64,000 nt of DNA, from NCBI GenBank assembly GCA_050298555.1, contig JBNKUL010000046.1:1-64000 (forward strand), written 5' to 3'. The DNA comes from JAPHSX01 sp050298555 (lineage in GTDB: Bacteria; Pseudomonadota; Gammaproteobacteria; Thiohalomonadales; Thiohalomonadaceae). The notes beneath the pieces were generated by a model. The model searched no databases. It saw only the letters and a program-made list of their open reading frames with translations, and was not told where the DNA came from. How positions within the stretch are numbered: the first letter of the stretch is position 1; each line of letters opens with the position of its first letter. Both the position numbers and the translations under genes were made by a program. Positions 19,848 to 26,992 of the stretch are shown in pieces.

Positions 19848-20816
19848 CTAGAAACTGCGTTCGACCGAGTAATCGGCCAGTGCGATGAGGGCCTCCTTAT
19901 AGGGAGAATCCTCGATGACGGACAGTGCGGCGATGGCCCTGTCTGCCTCCTCGCGAGCAGAGCGCGCAGTGTACGCGATGGCTCCGACAGATTCAATGGC
20001 CTGACGTATCTCTTCGATCTTATCGATGCCGCCCTGTTCCACCGCCTCGCGTACCAGGGCCGACTGCTCGGGTGTGCCGTGGTTGATGGTGTAGATGAGG
20101 GGCAGGGTGGGCTTGCCCTCGGCGAGGTCGTCGCCGATGTTCTTGCCCAGCTCATCGCTGCTGGCGGAGTAGTCGAGCACATCGTCCACCAGCTGGAAGG
20201 CGGTGCCCAGGTGCATGCCGTAGCGGGACATGGCGTCCTCCTCCTCGGCGCTGCGGCCACACAGCACGGCGCCGAGCTGGGAGGCGGCCTCGAACAGCTT
20301 GGCGGTCTTGTAGCGGATCACCTCCAGGTAGCCATGCTCGTCGAGGTCGGCGTTGTGCACGTTGAGTAGCTGCATCACCTCGCCCTCGGCGATGATGTTG
20401 GTCGCCTCGGATAGGATCTCCATCACCCGCATGCTGTGCACGCCGACCATCATCTGGAAGGCACGGGAGTAGAGGAAGTCGCCCACCAGCACGCTGGCGG
20501 CATTGCCCCAGACGTTGTTGGCGGTCTCCTTGCCGCGGCGCATGTCCGACTCGTCCACCACATCGTCGTGCAGCAGGGTGGCGGTGTGGATGAACTCCAC
20601 TACCGCCGCCAGCACGTGGTGGTTGGTGCCCTGGTAGCCGAAGGCACCGGCGCTGAGGAGCACCAGTACCGGGCGCAGGCGTTTGCCGCCACTATTAATG
20701 ATGTATTCGCTGATCTGGTTGATCAGCACCACATCGGAGTGGAGGCGCTTGCGGATGAGGGCGTCGACCGCTTCGCGGTCATCGGCCACCAGGTTGTAGA
20801 GTTGCTGGATATCCAT
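19848..20816 (-). CDS. ispB: Octaprenyl/polyprenyl diphosphate synthase
   Basis: 322 residues, trans-isoprenyl diphosphate synthase. It builds the all-trans polyprenyl chain of ubiquinone/menaquinone by adding isopentenyl diphosphate units. The first Asp-rich motif is HDDVVDESDMRRG and the second is VDDVLDYSA. Starts MDIQQLYNLVADD. Divergent from rplU-rpmA, as in E. coli. Chain length cannot be read reliably by eye. Confidence 0.95.
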   Translation of the reverse strand: MDIQQLYNLVADDREAVDALIRKRLHSDVVLINQISEYIINSGGKRLRPVLVLLSAGAFGYQGTNHHVLAAVVEFIHTATLLHDDVVDESDMRRGKETANNVWGNAASVLVGDFLYSRAFQMMVGVHSMRVMEILSEATNIIAEGEVMQLLNVHNADLDEHGYLEVIRYKTAKLFEAASQLGAVLCGRSAEEEDAMSRYGMHLGTAFQLVDDVLDYSASSDELGKNIGDDLAEGKPTLPLIYTINHGTPEQSALVREAVEQGGIDKIEEIRQAIESVGAIAYTARSAREEADRAIAALSVIEDSPYKEALIALADYSVERSF

Positions 20817-20910
20817 GCGACGGCAGGTTCAATTAATAAAGAGTCGGCATGCTAGGTAGGCGGCGGGCGCCTGTCAAGGCAGAAAGTGTGAATATTGGTG
20901 TCTGCAGTGA

Positions 20911-20939
20911 TTGACCTGCATGGCGCAAGTCGCTAGAAT
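20911..20939 (+). promoter_or_regulatory. Sigma-70 promoter of rplU-rpmA
   Basis: TTGACC (20911-20916), exactly 17 bases, TAGAAT (20934-20939). Both hexamers match five of six consensus positions. The start of transcription would fall near 20946, giving a leader of about 55 bases. Confidence 0.8.
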
Positions 20940-20952
20940 TGCCGGTCTTTCG

Positions 20953-20968
20953 TGCGGGGTGTCCCGCA
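20953..20968 (+). other. Leader hairpin upstream of rplU
   Basis: TGCGGG (20953-20958), loop GTGT, CCCGCA (20963-20968), just after the predicted transcription start. It may stabilise the 5' end or act in feedback by L21; only the structure is visible. Confidence 0.45.
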
Positions 20969-21001
20969 AGTCGAACAGTTTTTGTTTTTGGAGAAGCGGC
21001 A

Positions 21002-21313
21002 ATGTACGCGGTAATCAAGACCGGTGGCAAACAGTATCGTGTAACCGAGGGTCAGACCCTTCGTGTTGAGAAGCTCGAGGAAGAGGTCGGTGCAAACCTG
21101 GACCTTTCCGAGGTACTGATGGTAGCCAATGGTGAAGACATCAAAATCGGTGCCCCCTTCGTTGAGGGCGGCAAGGTAACGGCGACCGTTAAGAGCCATG
21201 GTCGTGACGACAAGGTAACCATCATCAAGTTCCGTCGTCGCAAGCACCACATGAAGCGCCAGGGTCACCGCCAGTACTACACTGAGCTGCAGATCACCGG
21301 TATCAGCGCTTAA
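21002..21313 (+). CDS. rplU: 50S ribosomal protein L21
   Basis: 103 residues, identical in length to E. coli L21, from MYAVIKTGGKQYRV; upstream in-frame starts are unsupported, and GGAGAAG precedes this ATG. The KFRRRKHHMKRQGHRQ basic stretch is typical. Cotranscribed with rpmA and probably obgE. Confidence 0.98.
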   Translation: MYAVIKTGGKQYRVTEGQTLRVEKLEEEVGANLDLSEVLMVANGEDIKIGAPFVEGGKVTATVKSHGRDDKVTIIKFRRRKHHMKRQGHRQYYTELQITGISA

Positions 21314-21335
21314 TTCGGATTAGAGGTAGAGAAGA

Positions 21336-21593
21336 ATGGCTCATAAAAAAGCAGGCGGTAGTACACGTAACGGCCGCGACTCAGAATCGAAACGCCTTGG
21401 TGTCAAGGTTTACGGCGGCCAGCAGGTTATCGCCGGTAACATCATCGTGCGCCAGCGCGGCACCAAGTTCCACGCCGGCAACAACGTCGGTTGCGGTCAC
21501 GACCACACCCTGTTCGCCACCGCGGACGGTGAGGTAGTGTTCGAGACCAAAGGCCCCAAGAACCGCAAGTTCGTAAGCGTTATCAGCGCTTAA
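21336..21593 (+). CDS. rpmA: 50S ribosomal protein L27
   Basis: 85 residues, the same as E. coli L27. MAHKKAGGSTRNGRDSESKR is the standard N-terminus, which reaches the peptidyl transferase centre. A terminator follows. Confidence 0.98.
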   Translation: MAHKKAGGSTRNGRDSESKRLGVKVYGGQQVIAGNIIVRQRGTKFHAGNNVGCGHDHTLFATADGEVVFETKGPKNRKFVSVISA

Positions 21594-21620
21594 TCAGCTT
21601 GCCTTTAGGGCTGTAGCAGA

Positions 21621-21645
21621 CCCCGCCCTAAGTGGCGGGGTTTTT
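21621..21645 (+). terminator. Terminator after rpmA
   Basis: CCCCGCC (21621-21627), six-base loop, GGCGGGG (21634-21640), then TTTTT. A strong Rho-independent terminator between rpmA and obgE; obgE would need read-through or its own promoter in the 40 bases before it. Confidence 0.9.
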
Positions 21646-21682
21646 GCGTTTTAGCAGCGGATAATAGCAGCGGGTATTTCAG

Positions 21683-22714
21683 ATGAAATTTGTCGACGAA
21701 GCGCGAATAAAGGTTGAGGCGGGCAAGGGCGGTAACGGCTGCGTCAGCTTTCGCCGTGAGAAATATATTCCCTTCGGCGGCCCCGATGGTGGCGACGGTG
21801 GCGATGGTGGCAGTGTCTTCGTCGAGGGCGACGCCAACCTCAACACCCTGATGGATCTGCGTTTTACCAAGTTCTTCAAGGCGGAGAACGGCAAGCAGGG
21901 GATGGGGCGCAATATGACCGGCAAGGGGGGCGACGACCTCACCATCCCGCTGCCGGTGGGCACCATCATTGTCGATGAGGATACCGACGAGGTGCTGGCG
22001 GACCTGACCGAGATCGGCCAGCGGGTGAAGATTGCCCAGGGCGGTTTCCACGGTCTCGGCAACACCCGCTATAAGTCGAGCACCAACCGCGCGCCGCGCC
22101 AATCCAGCCCCGGCACCCCCGGTGAGGTGCGTAACCTGCGCCTGGAGCTGAAGGTGCTGGCCGACGTGGGCCTGCTCGGCCTGCCGAATGCCGGTAAGTC
22201 GACCTTTATCCGCGCCGTCTCCGCCGCCCGCCCCAAGGTCGCCGACTACCCCTTTACTACCCTCTACCCCAACCTGGGGGTGGTGAGCGTAGAGAGCCAC
22301 CGCAGCTTCGTCGTCGCCGATATTCCCGGTGTGATCGAGGGGGCCGCCGAGGGGGCGGGGCTGGGGATCCAGTTCCTCAAGCACGTCTCGCGCACCCTGC
22401 TGCTGCTGCACATGGTCGATGTCGCACCGTTCGACGGTAGCGACCCGGTTGAGTCGGTCCGTACCATCGAAAAAGAGCTGGCCAAGTTCAGCGATGAACT
22501 GGTGGGGCGTGACCGCTGGCTGATCCTCAACAAGCTCGACCTGCTGCCCGAGGAGGAGCGCGAGGCGGTATGCGACGACATCATCGAGCGTCTCGACTGG
22601 CAGGCGCCGGTCTACCGCATCGCCGCCATCAGCAAGCAGGGCACCGAGCGCCTCACCCAGGACATCATGAGCTACATGGAGGAGAAGCGGGAAGAGGAGA
22701 CGGACGAGGAATAA
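21683..22714 (+). CDS. obgE: Obg family GTPase
   Basis: 343 residues: glycine-rich Obg fold (1-158) followed by the GTPase domain with GLPNAGKSTF (G1), the DIPG switch (G3) and NKLD (G4), and a short acidic Glu/Asp tail. Late 50S assembly and stress-linked GTPase associated with the ribosome. Its place after rplU-rpmA is widely conserved. Confidence 0.97.
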   Translation: MKFVDEARIKVEAGKGGNGCVSFRREKYIPFGGPDGGDGGDGGSVFVEGDANLNTLMDLRFTKFFKAENGKQGMGRNMTGKGGDDLTIPLPVGTIIVDEDTDEVLADLTEIGQRVKIAQGGFHGLGNTRYKSSTNRAPRQSSPGTPGEVRNLRLELKVLADVGLLGLPNAGKSTFIRAVSAARPKVADYPFTTLYPNLGVVSVESHRSFVVADIPGVIEGAAEGAGLGIQFLKHVSRTLLLLHMVDVAPFDGSDPVESVRTIEKELAKFSDELVGRDRWLILNKLDLLPEEEREAVCDDIIERLDWQAPVYRIAAISKQGTERLTQDIMSYMEEKREEETDEE

Positions 22715-22752
22715 TACTTTCCCCGTACCACCGATTCCGCTATTTTTCGCCC

Positions 22753-23877
22753 ATGACAACACGCCAACAAATCACCACTACCAAGCGCTGGGTCGTCAAG
22801 ATTGGCAGCGCCCTCCTGACCAATGATGGCCAGGGCCTCAACCACCAGGGGATTGCCGCCTGGGTCGAGCAGCTCGCCGCGCTGAGCAAGCAGGGGCATG
22901 AGGTGGTGCTAGTCTCTTCCGGTGCGGTGGCCGAAGGGATGAGCCGTCTCGGCTGGAGCTCTCGCCCCCATGCCCTGCACGAGCTGCAGGCCGCCGCCGC
23001 CGTCGGCCAGATGGGGCTGGTGCAGACCTATGAGTCCTGCTTTCAGCGTCACGGCATGCACACCGCGCAGGTGCTGCTGACCCACGACGACCTCTCCAAC
23101 CGCGGCCGCTACCTTAACGCCCGTTCTACCGTGCGCACCCTGCTCGACCTGGGGGTGGTGCCGATCATTAACGAGAACGATACCGTGGTCACCGACGAGA
23201 TCCGTTTCGGCGACAACGACACCCTCGGCGCCCTGGTGGCTAACCTTATCGAGGCGGAGCTGCTGGTGATCCTCACCGACCAGGAGGGGATGTGCGACAA
23301 GGACCCGCGCCAGTATGCCGACGCCAAACTGATCCATGAGACGCCGGCCAATGCGCCGGGGCTGGAGGCGATGGCCAGTGGGGCCGGCGGTGCCCTGGGG
23401 CGTGGCGGTATGTTGACCAAGGTTCGCGCAGCCCGCCTTGCGGCGCGCTCCGGCAGCGCCACGGTGATCGCAGCCGGGCGTGAAGAGAACGTATTGACGC
23501 GCCTCGCCGCGGGCGAGCAGCTGGGTACCCTGTTCCTGCCGGATCAGCAGCCCATCGCCGCACGCAAGCAGTGGCTGGCCGGCCACCTGCAGCTACGCGG
23601 CACCCTCACCCTGGATAGCGGGGCGGTAAAGGTACTACGCGAGTCGGGCAAGAGCCTGCTGCCGGTCGGCGTAAAGGCGGTTTCGGGTGAGTTTCTGCGC
23701 GGCGAGATGGTGAGGTGTGTGGATGAGTCGGGCAGCGAGATCGCCCGCGGCCTGGTCAACTACAGCGCCCAGGACACCCGCCGTATTCAGGGGCAGCCCA
23801 GTAGCCGTATCGAGGAGTTGCTCGGTTATCTGGATGAGCCGGAGCTGATCCACCGGGATAATCTGATTCTCTGCTAA
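22753..23877 (+). CDS. proB: Glutamate 5-kinase
   Basis: 374 residues (E. coli 367) from MTTRQQITTTKRWVVKIGS; the frame is open upstream into obgE but this ATG gives the family start. The amino-acid kinase domain (about 1-265) with VKIGSALLT and the NENDTV glutamate-binding segment is followed by a C-terminal PUA domain (about 285-370). First step of proline synthesis: ATP-dependent phosphorylation of glutamate. proA is not adjacent. Confidence 0.97.
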   Translation: MTTRQQITTTKRWVVKIGSALLTNDGQGLNHQGIAAWVEQLAALSKQGHEVVLVSSGAVAEGMSRLGWSSRPHALHELQAAAAVGQMGLVQTYESCFQRHGMHTAQVLLTHDDLSNRGRYLNARSTVRTLLDLGVVPIINENDTVVTDEIRFGDNDTLGALVANLIEAELLVILTDQEGMCDKDPRQYADAKLIHETPANAPGLEAMASGAGGALGRGGMLTKVRAARLAARSGSATVIAAGREENVLTRLAAGEQLGTLFLPDQQPIAARKQWLAGHLQLRGTLTLDSGAVKVLRESGKSLLPVGVKAVSGEFLRGEMVRCVDESGSEIARGLVNYSAQDTRRIQGQPSSRIEELLGYLDEPELIHRDNLILC

Positions 23878-23900
23878 GGCTTTACCTGAAGCAGAAACAA

Positions 23901-23929
23901 AAAAAGGCCGGTCAGTGACCGGCCTTTTT
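23901..23929 (+). terminator. Bidirectional terminator between proB and rpsT
   Basis: AAAAAGGCCGGTCA and TGACCGGCCTTTTT form a near-perfect 14-base inverted repeat around one central base. It serves the convergent genes proB and rpsT. Confidence 0.92.
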
Positions 23930-23948
23930 CATGCATCGCGTTTGGCGG

Positions 23949-24212
23949 TTAGGCCATGGCGCGGATGCGGGTGTTGATACGGCTCTTCTGGCGGGCAGCG
24001 GCGTTCTTGTGTACCAGGCCCTTGCCTACGCTGGAGTCGATGGCGGAAACCGCGTTGCGGTAAGCGGCATCGGCAGCGGCCTTGTCACCGGCTTCGATTG
24101 CACTGGTAACCTTCTTGATCTCGGTACGCATAGCGGAACGCTGAGAGGCGTTTTGCATACGACGCTTGTCTGCCTGACGGGCACGCTTTTTGGCTTGAGG
24201 TGAGTTGGCCAA
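23949..24212 (-). CDS. rpsT: 30S ribosomal protein S20
   Basis: 87 residues, equal to E. coli S20. MANSPQAKKRARQADKRR is the family start. S20 binds 16S helix 44 and the 5' domain. Monocistronic, with a clear promoter upstream and terminator downstream. Confidence 0.97.
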   Translation of the reverse strand: MANSPQAKKRARQADKRRMQNASQRSAMRTEIKKVTSAIEAGDKAAADAAYRNAVSAIDSSVGKGLVHKNAAARQKSRINTRIRAMA

Positions 24213-24253
24213 GGTTCTTACTCCAAAAAAATCCTAACGTTCAAGGGCCGCAT

Positions 24254-24282
24254 ACTATGCATGCTTTGCCCCCAGATGTCAA
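24254..24282 (-). promoter_or_regulatory. Promoter of rpsT
   Basis: On the - strand, a perfect TTGACA (24277-24282), 17-base spacer and CATAGT (24254-24259). It lies about 40 bases before the rpsT start. Confidence 0.7.
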
Positions 24283-24386
24283 CGGTTTTGCCTGGACCGC
24301 TTGATAGTCCATGACTGGCCGCCGCCGAGCGCGCTATTATGCCCCACTTGGCCCCGCGAGACTATTAAGAAGTAAGAACCACCAGC

Positions 24387-25955
24387 ATGAGTTTGCGCCT
24401 CCTCAAATCCACCGCCACCGTGGGCGGCCTCACCATGGTCTCCCGGGTATTGGGCTTTGTGCGCGATATGGTCTTTGCCAATCTGTTCGGCGCCGGGGCC
24501 GCTACCGACGCCTTCTTCGTTGCCTTCAAGATCCCCAACTTTTTCCGTCGCCTGTTCGCCGAGGGGGCCTTCTCCCAGGCCTTCGTACCGGTACTCTCGG
24601 AGTACAAGTCACTGCGTAGCGAGGCGGAGGTGCGGCTGTTGGTGGCCAGCGTCGGCGGTACCCTGGGGGCGATCCTGCTGCTGTTGACCCTGCTGGCCCT
24701 GGCGGGCTCCACCCAGCTGGCGATGCTGTTTGCCCCCGGCTGGAGCGGCGATGAGGCGAAGTACGCCCTCACCGCCGATATGCTGCAGATCACCTTTCCC
24801 TACCTGATGCTGATCTCGCTCACGGCGATGGCCGCGGGCATCCTCAACACCTACGGTCGCTTCGCCATACCGGCGGTGACCCCGGTGTGGCTCAACATCT
24901 CGCTTATCGGCGCCGCCTTCTATCTCGCCCCACTGTTCGAACCGGGAGTTATCGGCCTCGCCTGGGGCGTCTTTATTGCCGGTGTGGTCCAGCTGCTGTT
25001 CCAGTTTCCCTCGCTGGCGCGGCTTGGGCTGCTGCCGCTGCCGCGCTGGGGCTGGCACGATGAGGGGGTGCGGCGAATCATTAAGTTGATGCTGCCCGCC
25101 ATCTTCGGCTCCTCGGTGGCACAGATAAACCTGCTGCTCGATACCATCATCGCCTCCTTCCTGGTCAGCGGCAGCGTCTCCTGGCTCTACTATTCGGACC
25201 GCCTGGTGGAGTTCCCGCTGGGGGTCTTCGGTATCGCCCTGGCCACGGTGATCCTGCCGAGCCTGTCGCAAAGGCATGCCGAGTCCGACCCCGAGGCCTT
25301 CAGCCGCACCCTCGACTGGGGGCTGCGCTGGGTCTTCCTTATCGGCACCCCGGCGGCGCTGGGGCTGATCCTGCTGGCCGCCCCCATGCTCGCCACCCTG
25401 TTCCAGTACGGTGCCTTTGCCGCCGAGGACGTGGCGATGGCGGCGCTCAGCCTGATGGCCTACGGTGTCGGCCTGCTCGGCTTTATGCTGGTGAAGGTGC
25501 TGGCCCCCGGCTTCTTCGCCCGCCAGGACACCAAGACCCCGGTACGCATCGGCATCTATGCCATGGGTGCCAACATGGGGCTCAATCTGCTGTTCGTGGT
25601 GCCGATGGCGATGGCGGGGGTGCCGGGGCCGCACGCCGGTCTGGCGTTGGCTACGGCGCTGGCCGCCTTCATCAACGCCGGGCTGCTGTTCCGTAAGTTG
25701 AAGAGCAGCGGGGTCTTCACCGCCCAGCCCGGTTGGGGGGGCTTCACCTTGCGCCTGTTCTTCGCCAACCTGGCGATGGCGCTGCCGCTGTGGTGGCTGC
25801 GAGGGCCGCTGGAGCAGTGGTTCGCCTGGGCGTGGTTGGAGCGGGCAACCCACCTCGGTGGCCTCATCCTCCTCGGTATCGTGATCTACTTCGCCGCCCT
25901 GTGGCTGGTCGGGGTGCGGCCAAAGATGTTGCTGGGAAGGCCAGATAAAGCCTGA
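24387..25955 (+). CDS. murJ: Lipid II flippase MurJ
   Basis: 522 residues, about 14 membrane segments of the MOP superfamily. Moves undecaprenyl-linked peptidoglycan precursor across the inner membrane. SLRLLKSTATVGGLTMVSRV and the conserved GFVRDMVFANLFGAG segment follow the family. A TATTAT at 24335-24340 with a weak -35 could be its promoter. Divergent from rpsT, as in Pseudomonas and E. coli relatives. Confidence 0.96.
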   Translation: MSLRLLKSTATVGGLTMVSRVLGFVRDMVFANLFGAGAATDAFFVAFKIPNFFRRLFAEGAFSQAFVPVLSEYKSLRSEAEVRLLVASVGGTLGAILLLLTLLALAGSTQLAMLFAPGWSGDEAKYALTADMLQITFPYLMLISLTAMAAGILNTYGRFAIPAVTPVWLNISLIGAAFYLAPLFEPGVIGLAWGVFIAGVVQLLFQFPSLARLGLLPLPRWGWHDEGVRRIIKLMLPAIFGSSVAQINLLLDTIIASFLVSGSVSWLYYSDRLVEFPLGVFGIALATVILPSLSQRHAESDPEAFSRTLDWGLRWVFLIGTPAALGLILLAAPMLATLFQYGAFAAEDVAMAALSLMAYGVGLLGFMLVKVLAPGFFARQDTKTPVRIGIYAMGANMGLNLLFVVPMAMAGVPGPHAGLALATALAAFINAGLLFRKLKSSGVFTAQPGWGGFTLRLFFANLAMALPLWWLRGPLEQWFAWAWLERATHLGGLILLGIVIYFAALWLVGVRPKMLLGRPDKA

Positions 25956-26014
25956 AGATTAGCGAAACTTCGGGTTATAATCGGCGGTTTTTCGGGCTGG
26001 TTTAACTCATATAC

Positions 26015-26965
26015 ATGGAACTCATCCGCGGTCTTCACAATTTGCGTCCCCGCCACCGGGGCTGCGTCGCCACCATCGGCAACTTCGATGGGGTGCACCT
26101 GGGCCACCAGAGCGTGCTGGGGCAACTGGCGGAGAAGGCGGATGAGTTCGGTGTGCCTGCGGCGGTGATCACCTTCGAGCCGCAGCCGCAGGAGTACTTC
26201 AGCCATGGCCCGGAGCGGGAACAGATACCGCCGCGCCTGACCCGCTTTCGCGAGAAGCTGCGGGCGTTGCGTCGCTACTCGGTCGACCGGGTACTGGCGC
26301 TACAGTTTAACGATGCGCTGGCCGGCCTGAGTGCCGATGACTTTATCCAGCAGATCCTGCTCGATGGTCTCGGCATCCGCTATCTTGTGGTAGGGGACGA
26401 CTTCCGCTTCGGCAAGGGGCGTGCCGGTGACTTTGCCATGTTGCAACGCGCGGGTGCCGAGCACGGCTTCGACGTGGTGAATATGCACACCTTCGCCCAG
26501 GGCGGCGAGCGGGTCAGCAGCACCCGTATCCGCGAGGCGCTGCAGCGCGGCGACCTGACTAAGGCGGAGCAGATGCTGGGACGCCCCTACCGCATGTGTG
26601 GTCGGGTGGCCCACGGCAACAAGCTGGGGCGTACTATTGGCTTTCCCACCGCCAATATCTTCCTGCACCGCAAGAAGACGCCGGTGGACGGCGTCTTCGC
26701 CGTGGAGATGTTTGGCATCGATGGTGAGCCGGTGGCCGGGGTGGCCAATGTGGGTACCCGCCCCACGGTGGACGAGAGCGGCACCCGCTCGCTGCTGGAG
26801 GTCCACCTGTTCGACTTTGAGGGCGACATCTACGGACACTATGTCCATGTCGACTTTTTACACCGCATCCGCGAGGAGCGCCGCTTTGAATCGTTCGAGG
26901 CGCTGAAGACGCAGATCCTTAAGGATGCCGAGGATGCGCGAGCCTTCTTCGCCGCGCGAAACTGA
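26015..26965 (+). CDS. ribF: Bifunctional riboflavin kinase / FAD synthetase
   Basis: 316 residues. N-terminal FAD synthetase domain with GNFDGVHLGHQ (nucleotide-binding, HxGH) and SSTRIREAL; C-terminal riboflavin kinase domain with GRTIGFPTANI. Converts riboflavin to FMN and FAD. The 59 bases upstream are too short for an FMN riboswitch and show none. Leads into ileS and lspA, the order of E. coli and Pseudomonas. Confidence 0.97.
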   Translation: MELIRGLHNLRPRHRGCVATIGNFDGVHLGHQSVLGQLAEKADEFGVPAAVITFEPQPQEYFSHGPEREQIPPRLTRFREKLRALRRYSVDRVLALQFNDALAGLSADDFIQQILLDGLGIRYLVVGDDFRFGKGRAGDFAMLQRAGAEHGFDVVNMHTFAQGGERVSSTRIREALQRGDLTKAEQMLGRPYRMCGRVAHGNKLGRTIGFPTANIFLHRKKTPVDGVFAVEMFGIDGEPVAGVANVGTRPTVDESGTRSLLEVHLFDFEGDIYGHYVHVDFLHRIREERRFESFEALKTQILKDAEDARAFFAARN

Positions 26966-26992
26966 TATTTTTCATCGAGAAGTGAGAGTGCC

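Noticed and set aside
25956..26014. FMN riboswitch before ribF
   Set aside because: The spacer is only 59 bases and lacks the conserved RFN helices.
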